Part shown: piece after piece, positions 1 through 7,568 of the stretch
Position numbering within the stretch: the first letter of the stretch is position 1
Layout of the letters: each line of letters starts with the position of its first letter
Origin: Gemmiger formicilis
Lineage (GTDB): Bacteria > Bacillota > Clostridia > Oscillospirales > Ruminococcaceae
NCBI RefSeq assembly: GCF_018784445.1
Contig: NZ_WQOH01000025.1
Span: 1 to 49,399 of the forward strand
Length of the DNA stretch: 49,399 bases
Reading direction: 5' to 3'
Program-made: the position numbers and the translations under genes
Notes under the pieces: generated by a model
Told to the model about the DNA's origin: nothing
The model's database searches: none
The model's input: only the letters and a program-made list of their open reading frames with translations

Positions 1-2
1 AT

Positions 3-506
3 CCACAGCACCTTGTCTATTGTAGCATTTTGTCCTTGGAGAGGGACTCTAATAACTACTACTTTATAATACGAGGAGGTAAGGATAGACTTGTCCCTGT
101 CCACAATAGCGTAATAGAGTATCTCCGAAGCTACTCTGCTCAGTTACCAGATGAAAGAGAATGGTTCTTTCCATCTGCTTGTGGCCATTATTCTATTAAA
201 ACAATCTATGATAATTTTCGCGAGCTGCTATTCGCATGCAATATTCCTCACACCGGCAATGGCCCTCGTGTGCATGATTTTCGGCATACATTCGCAGTTC
301 ATACACTGGAAAAACAACTTTCTGATGGGTATGATCCCATGGTAATCGTTCCTCGCCTTGCCGCGTATTTGGGACATAAGAGTTACCGTGAAACCTGTTG
401 GTATATTCACCTGACGGTTGCTTCGTTCCCGGAACTTTCCCAAAAACTTGACAGAGCATTTGTCGGCATTATTCCGGTTGGAGGTGAGACGGATGAGGAA
501 AACTGA
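3..506 (+). CDS. Tyrosine recombinase, C-terminal part (5' end outside window)
   Basis: This is the catalytic half of a tyrosine site-specific recombinase, which cuts and rejoins DNA strands through a tyrosine-DNA bond. The frame is open to the left edge of the window, so the gene starts upstream; the first in-window start-like codon is a TTG at 30, which I do not believe is the true start. Visible are the beta-hairpin region (GGKDRLVPV), the box II HxxR signature in VHDFRHTFAVH, and the LGHKSYRETCWYIHL segment carrying the late His and the candidate nucleophile Tyr. It overlaps the next recombinase gene by 14 bp, which suggests translational coupling. Two or more overlapping, divergent tyrosine recombinases are the hallmark of recombinase-in-trio (RIT) elements and of Tn554-type transposons; the third would lie off the left edge. 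The family call is firm; the RIT assignment is an inference. Confidence 0.85.
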   Translation, partial: PQHLVYCSILSLERDSNNYYFIIRGGKDRLVPVHNSVIEYLRSYSAQLPDEREWFFPSACGHYSIKTIYDNFRELLFACNIPHTGNGPRVHDFRHTFAVHTLEKQLSDGYDPMVIVPRLAAYLGHKSYRETCWYIHLTVASFPELSQKLDRAFVGIIPVGGETDEEN

Positions 507-1509
507 CTTTACCAAAGCACTGACCGAGTATTTCTCAATCTATCTGCCTACTACATGCGGGGTGAGTCCCAATACCACCAATTCATACAGAGATACTTTC
601 AAGCAACTCCTTCTATTTTTTCAAGAAAAGAAAGGCATCTCCGCAAATTATATAGAATTGCGCTATCTGAATATGGAACTTGTTTCTGAATTTCTGGATT
701 GGTTAGAAACATCCCGCCATATTGCGGTTACAACAAGAAACCAGCGACTTGCCGCCATAAAGGCCTTTGCTCATTTTGTACAGTACAAGTTTCCGGAAAA
801 CATAGAAAACTGCGTTGACATTATTAATCTGCGACCCAAAAAGTACGAAAAGGCATTGATACCGTTTTTGACGGAGGATGATCTGTCACTTCTTCTGTCC
901 CAACCAGATGCATCTACCCGACAAGGGCTCCGAGATTTGACACTTCTTGCACTACTGTATGACTCTGGCGCACGGGTACAGGAATTGGTGGATCTTAGGC
1001 TGAAAGATGTCCGTCTAACACACCCCCCAATGGTTATTCTAACTGGAAAAGGACGAAAAGTTCGTCAGGTTCCCCTGATGAAGGATACCTGCAAACTGTT
1101 GGACAGATATATCCGCAGCTTTCATTCCGATTCTCAGTCTCAGATGATTCCGCTATTTTATAATGCAAAAAAGCAGGCTTTATCTCGCTATGGAGTCACC
1201 TATATTCTGAAGAAGTATGCGGCAAAGGCATCTCCGGTACTTGAACCACAGAATATATCTCCTCATGTATTACGCCACACCAAAGCCATGCACTTGCTGC
1301 GAGCTGGTGTTAACATGATATATATTCGAGATTTTCTTGGGCATGCAGACATCTCTACAACAGAGGTTTACGCTCGCATCGATGCAGAGATGAAGCGAAA
1401 AGTATTTGAGGAGAAAGTGCCGAATTACACACCCAATACCACAATGCCTTGGGAGGAGGATGAAGATTTATTGCAATGGTTAACACAATTTGGAAAGAAA
1501 ACTTTCTGA
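493..1509 (+). CDS. Tyrosine recombinase/integrase (second of an overlapping set)
   Basis: Complete tyrosine recombinase of 338 residues. An N-terminal SAM-like core-binding domain (about residues 5-110) is followed by the catalytic domain. The catalytic residues are visible: Arg in DSGARVQEL, the beta-2/3 Lys region TGKGRKVRQVP, HxxR in SPHVLRHTKAMH, His in FLGHADIS and the nucleophile Tyr in TTEVYARI. I chose the ATG at 493, inside the end of the upstream recombinase, because a GGAGGTGAG stretch precedes it and the N-terminus then matches the family length; an open frame runs back to 418 but has no support. The base composition is clearly AT-richer than the ICE genes downstream, consistent with a separate insertion. 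It lies just before a 44-bp palindrome that may be the end of the element it moves. It would act on DNA ends in the cytoplasm. Confidence 0.9.
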   Translation: MRKTDFTKALTEYFSIYLPTTCGVSPNTTNSYRDTFKQLLLFFQEKKGISANYIELRYLNMELVSEFLDWLETSRHIAVTTRNQRLAAIKAFAHFVQYKFPENIENCVDIINLRPKKYEKALIPFLTEDDLSLLLSQPDASTRQGLRDLTLLALLYDSGARVQELVDLRLKDVRLTHPPMVILTGKGRKVRQVPLMKDTCKLLDRYIRSFHSDSQSQMIPLFYNAKKQALSRYGVTYILKKYAAKASPVLEPQNISPHVLRHTKAMHLLRAGVNMIYIRDFLGHADISTTEVYARIDAEMKRKVFEEKVPNYTPNTTMPWEEDEDLLQWLTQFGKKTF

Positions 1510-1564
1510 TTATGTGTAGTAAATTATGCTTAAACGCCCGGGATTCTGGGCATTTTGCTCAATT

Positions 1565-1591
1565 ACTACTCATTTGTAGGAACTACTCATT
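1565..1591 (+). repeat. 10-bp direct repeat near the recombinase element end
   Basis: ACTACTCATT occurs at 1565-1574 and again at 1582-1591, 17 bp apart start to start. The second copy runs into the palindrome that begins at 1587. Short repeated sites close to an element end can be accessory recombinase-binding sites, but this is only a suggestion. Confidence 0.4.
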
Positions 1592-1630
1592 ACAGACGTT
1601 ATGTGGTGCACCACATAACGTCTGTAATGA
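1587..1630. repeat. Perfect 44-bp palindrome at putative end of recombinase element
   Basis: Two 22-bp arms meet with no spacer at 1608/1609 and are exact reverse complements; the symmetry stops at 1586/1631. It lies between the AT-rich recombinase genes and the GC-rich DUF3846 remnant. Its right arm is read in frame with that remnant and supplies the family's Val-Cys-Asn residues, so the arm may include target sequence. In RNA it would form a long hairpin. Confidence 0.75.
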
Positions 1631-1895
1631 CAACGGCATTGCAGAAAACCTGCCGCTGAATCGTATGCTGGGCGACTATGACATTATCCACGGCACATTT
1701 TTCGTCTGCGGGCTGACCAGCAACGATTTTACTGACCTTACCCCGCAGCAGATGAAGCGCTACGAGGAACTGTACCACGATCCGCAGCTGTTTTTCCTGC
1801 TGGGCAAGACCCTGTGCGTGGAACACACCACGCCGGAAGAATATACCCGCGTTATGGCTCCGCCGCCCAAAACAAAAGAATCCCCGGAGCGCTGA
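1620..1895 (+). pseudogene. DUF3846 protein, 3' remnant cut by recombinase element
   Basis: The reading frame gives about 91 residues matching the C-terminal part of DUF3846 proteins, small proteins of unknown function common on Clostridia ICEs and phages. Recognisable are the VCNDNG start, NLPLNRML, YDIIHGTFFVCGL and the later SNDFTDLTPQQMKRYEE helix. The usual N-terminal half (roughly 50-60 residues) is missing, and the frame instead runs back into the recombinase element. The break coincides with the palindrome at 1587-1630. Codon use from 1631 on is GC-rich like the ICE backbone. DUF3846 genes often sit just before ICE metK/primase genes, so the location is as expected. I infer insertional disruption. 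Confidence 0.7.
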
Positions 1896-1913
1896 TATGA
1901 ATATCACCATCCT

Positions 1914-1943
1914 AGCCCGCAGCCCGCCTGCGGGCTTTTTTCT
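1914..1943 (+). terminator. Rho-independent terminator after the DUF3846 remnant
   Basis: A 9-bp perfect GC-rich stem (1914-1922 with 1928-1936) closes a 5-base loop and is followed by a T run. It would stop transcripts entering from the recombinase side before metK. Confidence 0.85.
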
Positions 1944-1980
1944 TTGTCCGAAATCATCCAACAAGCAAGGAGAAGAACTA

Positions 1981-3165
1981 ATGAACGACATTTTTGAAAA
2001 CACCGAAACCATGAAAGAAAACGAGCATCCCCGTTTTTTCACCGCAGAATCCGTCATGCGCGGCCATCCCGACAAGCTGTGCGACCTTATTGCCGACAGC
2101 GTGCTGGACGAGTGCTTAAAACATGACCCCGCCAGCCGTGTGGCCTGTGAGGTAATGGCAACCCACGGTCACATTATTGTGGCAGGCGAAATCACGACCA
2201 GCGCTAAGCCCGACGTGTTCAACATCGTCCGCGACACCCTGCGGGATGTCGGCTATGACCCGAAGGCGTACCAAATCGATTGCTACATCCACGACCAGAG
2301 TCCCGACATTGCGGGCGCTGTCGAGCCGGAATTGGCTGAGGGAGAGGACGAGGACACCCTCGGTGCGGGCGATCAGGGCGTTATGGTCGGCTACGCCTGT
2401 AACGAAACACCCGAATACCTGCCGATGCCTGTGGTTGCCGCCCAGCGCCTTGTAACGCTGTTGGAAATCTCCCGCATGACCGGCGTTATCCCCGACATCG
2501 GTCCGGATGGCAAGGTGCAGGTCACGATGGAATACAACGGCGACACGCCTGTGCGCATCACCACGGTGGTTGTTTCTGTCCAGCACAAGGAGGACACCGA
2601 CATCAATAAGCTGGCGGATCTGCTGGACGAATATGTGTTCCCGCTGGCCTTTGACGGTATGCCCGCCGACGACGCGGAAATCATCCTGAACCCCAGCGGT
2701 AAGTTTGTGCAGGGCGGCCCGGATGCCGATACCGGCTTGACCGGGCGCAAGCTCATGGTGGACAGTTACGGCACATTTGCGCCCCACGGCGGCGGTGCGT
2801 TCAGCGGCAAGGATGCCACCAAGGTAGACCGCAGCGCCGCGTACATGGCGCGGTTTATTGCCAAAAATATCGTCGCGGCAGGCTTTGCCCAGCGCTGTCA
2901 GGTCACGCTGGCCTACGCCATCGGGGAGAAAGAGCCTGTCATGGTGGATGTGAATACGTTTGGCACAGGTGGTCCCTGCGAGGATGATTGCCTGTCGGCC
3001 GCTGTGCGCAAGGCGTATGACCTGACCCCTGCGGGCATCATCAAGCAGTTGAACTTGCTGAACCCCATTTATAGCCGCACGGCGGCGGGCGGTCACTTCG
3101 GACGCGAGGATTTTCCGTGGGAAAATATCGAACGTATGAGCGATCTCGCCGCTTACATTGTGTAA
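1981..3165 (+). CDS. metK: S-adenosylmethionine synthetase
   Basis: Makes S-adenosylmethionine from methionine and ATP in the cytoplasm. The product is 394 residues, the usual MetK length. Both family signatures are clear: GAGDQGVMVGYACNE in the first half and GGGAFSGKDATKVDRSAAY in the second. The N-terminal ATP/methionine-binding HPDKLCD is intact and the protein ends normally. I chose the ATG at 1981 because AAGGAG lies about 10 bases upstream and residues ahead of the FTAESV motif are unconserved. The gene stands between a terminator and the ICE primase gene, which begins directly after its stop codon, so it belongs to the ICE transcription unit and is not an obvious housekeeping copy. 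A plausible role is to feed the element's own DNA methyltransferase (6319-7119); this is inference. The function call itself is firm. Confidence 0.96.
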   Translation: MNDIFENTETMKENEHPRFFTAESVMRGHPDKLCDLIADSVLDECLKHDPASRVACEVMATHGHIIVAGEITTSAKPDVFNIVRDTLRDVGYDPKAYQIDCYIHDQSPDIAGAVEPELAEGEDEDTLGAGDQGVMVGYACNETPEYLPMPVVAAQRLVTLLEISRMTGVIPDIGPDGKVQVTMEYNGDTPVRITTVVVSVQHKEDTDINKLADLLDEYVFPLAFDGMPADDAEIILNPSGKFVQGGPDADTGLTGRKLMVDSYGTFAPHGGGAFSGKDATKVDRSAAYMARFIAKNIVAAGFAQRCQVTLAYAIGEKEPVMVDVNTFGTGGPCEDDCLSAAVRKAYDLTPAGIIKQLNLLNPIYSRTAAGGHFGREDFPWENIERMSDLAAYIV

Positions 3166-4113
3166 TTGCCGCGCGTCAGCAAAGAGCAGGTCAATGCCGC
3201 CAACCGGATGACGGCGATAGAATTTCTGCGGAGGTACCGCCCCGGTTCGCTGGTGAAAAGCAGTGCGCGGGGCGAGTACCAGCTTGCGGAGCATGACAGC
3301 TTCAAGATAAACGGCGAATCCAGTGTGTGGCACTGGAAAAGCCGCGACATCGGCGGCAAGTCGGCGCTGAAATATTTGATTTATGTGGAAGGTGTACCGT
3401 TTGTAGAGGCGGTGCAGCTGCTGTGTGAGGAAAGCCCGATGTACATCCCAGTGCAGCATGAAGCGGTGGAGCGCGAGCGCCCACAGTTTAAACTCCCCCG
3501 AAAAGCACCCACCAATGACCGCGTAACGCGGTATCTGCTGGGGCGCGGCATCTCACTGCCCACCATCCGATACTGCATTGCGAGAAAGATTCTGTACGAA
3601 AGTGCAGAATATCACAACTGTGTTTTCTTGGGAAAAGACCCACAGGGCGTGCCGAAATATGCGGCTCTGCGCGGTATTTATGACTATGGGAAACCATTCA
3701 AGCGCGAGGCACCCGGCAGTCAGAAACAATACGGATTCTGCATCCCGCCGATGCAGCCCGGCACCACGGTGGCGGTGTTTGAAGCTGCCATAGATGCGAT
3801 GGCCGAGATGACGCTCTGCGGGGATGCTGCGGACAAGTACCGTCTGTCGCTGGGCGGGGTTTCATCCTCCGGCAAAGAACCGCTGGCCTTGCAGGAATTT
3901 CTGCGCCAACACCCGGAAATCACCACGATAGAACTGCGGCTGGACAACGACGCCAAAGGGCGCATGGCGAGTGTCAACATCCGGAACCTTTACCGAGAAA
4001 AGTATCAAGTGTGCGACCTGCCGCCCAACATCGAGAATGGAGATTACGCTGATATGGCAAAAAACAACCTGGTGGCAAGAACTGCCGCCCACCGCGCGGC
4101 GGCTTGCCGATAG
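3166..4113 (+). CDS. DUF3991/TOPRIM primase-like protein
   Basis: A DnaG-like protein of conjugative elements, 315 residues. The N-terminal DUF3991 region follows a short helical start (about 1-110, with WHWKSRDIGGKSALKYLI typical of a zinc-finger-like primase fold but without the CHC2 cysteines). A TOPRIM domain occupies about 190-300: its glutamate sits in AVFEAAIDAMAE and the acidic metal-binding strand in RLDNDAKGR. It probably makes primers or handles single-stranded ICE DNA during transfer or replication. The start is a TTG directly abutting the metK stop codon, with no spacing, implying coupled translation. The weak point is the start codon; no better in-frame start lies close by. Family membership is confident, the precise reaction is not proven. 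Confidence 0.85.
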   Translation: MPRVSKEQVNAANRMTAIEFLRRYRPGSLVKSSARGEYQLAEHDSFKINGESSVWHWKSRDIGGKSALKYLIYVEGVPFVEAVQLLCEESPMYIPVQHEAVERERPQFKLPRKAPTNDRVTRYLLGRGISLPTIRYCIARKILYESAEYHNCVFLGKDPQGVPKYAALRGIYDYGKPFKREAPGSQKQYGFCIPPMQPGTTVAVFEAAIDAMAEMTLCGDAADKYRLSLGGVSSSGKEPLALQEFLRQHPEITTIELRLDNDAKGRMASVNIRNLYREKYQVCDLPPNIENGDYADMAKNNLVARTAAHRAAACR

Positions 4114-4125
4114 AGAGAAATCAAC

Positions 4126-4164
4126 ATGAAAGTTAGAAATCGTTCGCCCACTTATAGGGCATAA
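4126..4164 (+). CDS. Possible 12-residue leader ORF
   Basis: ATG to TAA encodes 12 residues rich in Arg (MKVRNRSPTYRA) between the primase-like gene and the HTH gene, ending 17 bases before the next start. Its ribosome binding site is weak. It may be a translational leader or chance. Confidence 0.2.
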   Translation: MKVRNRSPTYRA

Positions 4165-4181
4165 ACAGGAGGTAAATCGTT

Positions 4182-4988
4182 ATGGCTGTGTTCCGTGTAC
4201 AAAAGACGCAAAATTATACCATTATGTCCAACCATCATCTGCGCAACAAGGCTCTTTCGCTCAAGGCGAAGGGGCTTTTATCTTTGATGCTGTCTCTGCC
4301 CGAAGATTGGGATTATACCACGCGCGGGTTGGCGTCCATCTGCAAAGAGGGCGTGGACAGCGTGTGTGCCACCGTGCGCGAGTTAGAAGCGGCGGGGTAT
4401 ATTATCCGCCGCCGCATCCGCGACAAGAACGGTCAGATGCGCGGTATGGAGTACACGGTTTTAGAGCAGCCGCAGCCCCCGGAACAGGACGAGCCTAGCT
4501 GTGCCCAACCAAAACAGACAGAGCCTAAACGGGAAAAACCTGTACAGGAAAATCCTGCACAATTAAATACTAAAGAAATAAAGAAAGAAGAAACAAATAA
4601 CGTATCGAATCCTATCCGCGCGGCGGGCCAGCGGACAGAGTACCGCGCCCTGCTGCTGAAAAATATCGAGTATCCGATTTTGGCGCAGAATAACCCGATG
4701 GATACGATGCGATTGGATGAACTGGTGGAGTTGATGCTGGATGTGGTTTGCTCCAAACGGGCTGCTATCCGTATCGCTGGCGAAAATATGCCTGCAGAGG
4801 TAGTAAAATCCAGATTTCTCAAGCTGAACGCGGAACACATCCAGTATGTTCTGGATTGCCTCAAGGACAACCCGCCCCGCATCCGAAACATCAAGCAATA
4901 CTTACTGGCGGCGCTCTACAATGCGCCGCTGACGATAGAAAATTACTATGCCGCGCAGATCGACCATGACCTGTGCGGCAGAAATTGA
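4182..4988 (+). CDS. HTH replication-initiator-like protein with DUF6017 domain
   Basis: A 268-residue protein typical of Tn1549-like ICEs. The N-terminal winged-helix domain (about 1-90) contains the conserved opening FRVQKTQNYTIMSNHHL and the DYTTRGLASICKEG helix-turn-helix, which resembles the N-terminal domain of plasmid replication initiators. A Pro/Gln/Glu-rich linker (about 92-140) follows. The C-terminal DUF6017 domain (about 150-268) shows the usual DELVELMLDVVCSK and YLLAALYNAP segments. It likely binds ICE DNA and may take part in replication or control of the circular form. AGGAGG is placed 8 bases before the ATG. It stands at the head of a run of closely spaced genes. The family call is good; the molecular role is inferred. 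Confidence 0.85.
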   Translation: MAVFRVQKTQNYTIMSNHHLRNKALSLKAKGLLSLMLSLPEDWDYTTRGLASICKEGVDSVCATVRELEAAGYIIRRRIRDKNGQMRGMEYTVLEQPQPPEQDEPSCAQPKQTEPKREKPVQENPAQLNTKEIKKEETNNVSNPIRAAGQRTEYRALLLKNIEYPILAQNNPMDTMRLDELVELMLDVVCSKRAAIRIAGENMPAEVVKSRFLKLNAEHIQYVLDCLKDNPPRIRNIKQYLLAALYNAPLTIENYYAAQIDHDLCGRN

Positions 4989-4999
4989 GGTGATGCAAT

Positions 5000-5725
5000 T
5001 TGCAGATGAAATTTTATTCTCCCTTGACTGCGGACTTTTTCCCGAATGACACCGAGGATTTGGACGATGACTACAGCGAATACGAGGGTATCCCTTACAC
5101 CGGCAAGGAATTGACCGGCTACCGCGATGTTATCCGCGATGCCATCTACGAGGATGTCAAAGATTTTTACGGCGACCTGATGCGATATTACCGTGAGGAC
5201 GATTCCGTCCGCCGCAAGGTCGTCCGCGCCATTCCCACGGTGGACGAGGTGAACGGTGAACTGGTCGGCTCCCTGTGGGTCGATACGGACGCACCGCTTA
5301 CCGCCGAGGAACAGGCCGTGTTCTGCGCATATATTTCCGGTCAGTACAGCGACGGCTGGGGCGAGGGCTTTGAGCAGCGGGAAATCGATGTTGGGGACGG
5401 CAAGCTGTATGTCCATTTCTGGCAGGATCACGATTTTGAACTGAAACGCGATGTGCCGGATATGACAGAGTTCAAAAAACTGATGAACCGTCCCAAGAAG
5501 CCCAAGATGCAGCTGATTGGGCAGGACGGCAACATTTTCGCCATCATGGGTCGCGCATCCCGGCTGCTGAAAAGCAGCGGGCAAGGTGACAAAGCCAAAG
5601 AAATGCGTGACCGCGTTATGTCCTGCGACAGCTACCAGAAAGCACTCAGCATCGTTTCCGAGTATGTGGAAACCGAACTGTCGCCCAGCCCTACGCCCAA
5701 GCGTGACCGGGGTGATGCCAGATGA
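5000..5725 (+). CDS. Conserved ICE protein of unknown function
   Basis: A 241-residue acidic protein. I do not recognise a named family. Two parts are visible: an N-terminal to middle acidic module (about 1-155) with the phrase SGQYSDGWGEGFEQREI, a motif recurrent in Clostridia mobile-element proteins, and a C-terminal helical module (about 165-235) beginning LIGQDGNIFAIMGRASRLL, which resembles small phage/ICE proteins that carry this segment alone. So it may be a fusion of two common accessory proteins. The TTG at 5000 is preferred because GAGGTG ends about 7 bases before it; an ATG at 5006 is the alternative. Its stop overlaps the next gene's ATG by 4 bases, so the two are coupled. There are no membrane segments. 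The function is unknown. Confidence 0.7.
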   Translation: MQMKFYSPLTADFFPNDTEDLDDDYSEYEGIPYTGKELTGYRDVIRDAIYEDVKDFYGDLMRYYREDDSVRRKVVRAIPTVDEVNGELVGSLWVDTDAPLTAEEQAVFCAYISGQYSDGWGEGFEQREIDVGDGKLYVHFWQDHDFELKRDVPDMTEFKKLMNRPKKPKMQLIGQDGNIFAIMGRASRLLKSSGQGDKAKEMRDRVMSCDSYQKALSIVSEYVETELSPSPTPKRDRGDAR

Positions 5726-6306
5726 AGAAATACGAGATCACCGACATCGCCCATCCCGATAACCCGAAGCTGCATCGCATTCGGGCTGTGACGGATCTGA
5801 CCGAGGATCTCCTTGCCGGAATGCTCGGCGGCTATGTGGAAAGCTATGATAACCTCGACCAAGAGGGTCGCGCGTGGATTTCAGCGGATGCCATCGCCTG
5901 TGAAAATGCAGTTGTCTGCGGTGACGCCATCCTTACAGATCACGCCGTCGCAAAGGGCTGCGCCTATGTCGGCAATAGTGCCATGATGACCGGCCACGCC
6001 ATCGCACAAGATGATGCGGCTATTTGCGGCGGGCTGCTCACGGGCAAAAGCTGTGTCTGCGGTTATGCCGTGATTCGGCAGGATGAGCAAACCTTGTGCG
6101 CACCGACCATTGACGGCAGCGCCCGCATCTATGGCGAAATCTCCGGCAATGTAGTCTGCCGCGGCAATGCTGTTGTCCTGCCCGGCACAAAGCTAGACAA
6201 CAGGACGCAGGACTGCTTTGTACTCGAAGATGGCCGAGTTTCTGTGCAGACGGCCAGCCGGACACCGCCCCCGAAAGAACCCCGTACCCATGATTTTGAA
6301 CGCTAA
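5722..6306 (+). CDS. Left-handed beta-helix-like repeat protein
   Basis: 194 residues. After a short N-terminal domain with the phrase GGYVESYDNLDQEGRAWIS, residues about 55-165 form imperfect 5-6-residue repeats of small and hydrophobic residues (A-x-A-x-x-x, with DAIACENAVVCGDAIL and NAVVLPG). These are expected to fold as a parallel beta-helix like hexapeptide-repeat proteins. Related proteins are frequent on phages and ICEs of gut Firmicutes with no known role. Catalytic residues of acyltransferases are not evident, so I would not call it an enzyme. The start overlaps the previous stop (ATGA). The tail after 175 is proline/arginine-rich and probably disordered. The fold call is an inference from the repeat pattern. 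Confidence 0.75.
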   Translation: MKKYEITDIAHPDNPKLHRIRAVTDLTEDLLAGMLGGYVESYDNLDQEGRAWISADAIACENAVVCGDAILTDHAVAKGCAYVGNSAMMTGHAIAQDDAAICGGLLTGKSCVCGYAVIRQDEQTLCAPTIDGSARIYGEISGNVVCRGNAVVLPGTKLDNRTQDCFVLEDGRVSVQTASRTPPPKEPRTHDFER

Positions 6307-6318
6307 AACGAAAGGAAG

Positions 6319-7119
6319 ATGCCTTTGACGAACACTCCCGAAACGCTCAACATTCTCAACCCTGATTTCCGGATGCCCGAACATTGCGGCGGTGACCGCT
6401 GGGCGATTCTGCACGGAGATTCCTTGCAAATCATCCGCCAGTTTGAGCCGAACAGCTTCGATGCCATCATCACCGACCCGCCCTATGCCAGCGGCGGCAG
6501 CGGTCAAACCAAGACCCGCACGCCCACCGAAAAATACAGCAGCATGAGCAAAGACAAAGCGCTTCCCGACTTTGACTCCGACCAGATGGACCAGCTCAGC
6601 TGGATGTTCTGGACGGCGGCATGGCTGCAGGATGCCCGCCGCATTGCCAAGCCCGGTGCGCCCGTCTGCCTGTTCATCGATTGGCGGCAGTTGCCCGCCA
6701 TGACGCTGGCTTTGCAGTGGGCAGGCTGGACCTGGCGCGGTGTAGCCGTGTGGGATAAAGTTGCCAGCCGCCCACAGAAAGGACGCTTTCGTCAGCAGTC
6801 CGAGTACATTGTGTGGGGGTCCAACGGCAAAATGCCGCTTGAGAGAAATGTTGGGTGTCTGCCGGGCGTGTTCCGTTACCCGAACCCGCAGAACCGCATC
6901 CATGTCACCGAAAAGCCCTTGCAGCTCATGCGGGATATGGTGCAGATCTGCGAACCGGGAGGGCGCATCCTTGACCCCTTTGCGGGCGCTGGCACCACCG
7001 TGCTGGCCGCTGTGCAGGAAGGCTATGCGGCTGTCGGCATTGAAATGTCGGACGCCTACTTCCAACGCAGCGCCGAACGGCTGAAAACTGCCCTTGAATC
7101 CGAAGTGAATCAGAACTGA
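6319..7119 (+). CDS. Orphan DNA methyltransferase (beta-group, N6-adenine or N4-cytosine)
   Basis: A 266-residue SAM-dependent amino-methyltransferase. The catalytic motif DPPY lies at residues 53-56, ahead of the SAM-binding motif DPFAGAGTT at about 219-227. This order is that of the beta group, to which M.HinfI and CcrM (GANTC) belong. A target recognition region is expected between them. TEKPLQLMRDMV is the usual helix before the SAM motif. There is no restriction endonuclease beside it, so it looks like an orphan enzyme that marks the element's DNA, perhaps protecting it from host restriction or controlling genes. An AAAGGAAG stretch precedes the ATG closely. The stop codon lies inside a 22-bp dyad that contains two GANTC sequences. 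Target specificity cannot be read from the sequence alone. Confidence 0.9.
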   Translation: MPLTNTPETLNILNPDFRMPEHCGGDRWAILHGDSLQIIRQFEPNSFDAIITDPPYASGGSGQTKTRTPTEKYSSMSKDKALPDFDSDQMDQLSWMFWTAAWLQDARRIAKPGAPVCLFIDWRQLPAMTLALQWAGWTWRGVAVWDKVASRPQKGRFRQQSEYIVWGSNGKMPLERNVGCLPGVFRYPNPQNRIHVTEKPLQLMRDMVQICEPGGRILDPFAGAGTTVLAAVQEGYAAVGIEMSDAYFQRSAERLKTALESEVNQN

Positions 7120-7168
7120 TTCACTATTTTGCAAGAAATACCGGAAAGTGAATCAAATCTGATTCACT
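7104..7168. promoter_or_regulatory. Two matching dyads, each with two GANTC sites
   Basis: Dyad 1 (7104-7125) has perfect 10-bp arms around 2 bases and contains the methyltransferase stop codon. Dyad 2 (7147-7168) has 9-bp arms with the same arm sequence AGTGAATCA around 4 bases. Their centres are 43 bp apart, about four helical turns. Each arm carries GAATC or GATTC, and a further GAATC lies at 7096-7100, giving five GANTC in 70 bases. They look like paired operator sites for the gene starting at 7196. Confidence 0.65.
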
Positions 7169-7195
7169 CCCGAAATTCAGAAAGGAAACACGAAA

Positions 7196-7534
7196 ATGAA
7201 ACGACCTTGGGCTTTTATCTGCGCCAGTGAGGGCGCAACCTCCAAACATCTCCGCAATTACTGCCGCGAGGTGTACCTGCTGGGCTACCTGCCGGTATGC
7301 CCCAAATTGCAGGACAGCCAGTATTTGGTGCTGGAAGATGCCGTGGAACGCAGCGAGTACACCGCCATTGTGCGGGATAAGCTGCTGCGCTGCCAGATGC
7401 TGGTGGTATGCAGCCGCAATCAGGATGCGACCACCAACGCGCAGATCGGTCTTGCACAGAAATACAACCGCATTGTCACAACCTTGGACGGTTTGAAGAA
7501 AGCCGTTTCGGAGGGCGACGACCTTGTGTCATGA
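7196..7534 (+). CDS. Small conserved protein, DUF4406/DUF7768-like
   Basis: 112 residues with an alternating alpha/beta pattern: a strand AFICAS near the start, a helix HLRNYCREVYLLGYLPVCPKL, then DKLLRCQMLVVCS and NAQIGLAQKYNRIVTT. This layout is like the small nucleoside-2-deoxyribosyltransferase-fold proteins found on ICEs (DUF4406/DUF7768). The acidic catalytic residue expected after the VVCS-type strand is not obvious, so enzymatic activity is doubtful. AAAGGAAAC precedes the ATG. It lies directly behind two operator-like dyads and before the transfer origin, so it may have its own regulation. The family assignment is tentative, based on the recalled pattern. Confidence 0.6.
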   Translation: MKRPWAFICASEGATSKHLRNYCREVYLLGYLPVCPKLQDSQYLVLEDAVERSEYTAIVRDKLLRCQMLVVCSRNQDATTNAQIGLAQKYNRIVTTLDGLKKAVSEGDDLVS

Positions 7535-7568
7535 ACCGTTTTGCGGGGTGTCGTGTTTTGCTAGCATA

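Noticed and set aside
1897-1980. Upstream extension of metK to the start-like codon at 1897
   Set aside because: It would run through the terminator hairpin at 1914-1943; the ATG at 1981 has a proper ribosome binding site.
2116-3459. A 447-codon minus-strand frame opposite metK
   Set aside because: Antisense shadow of metK and the primase-like gene.
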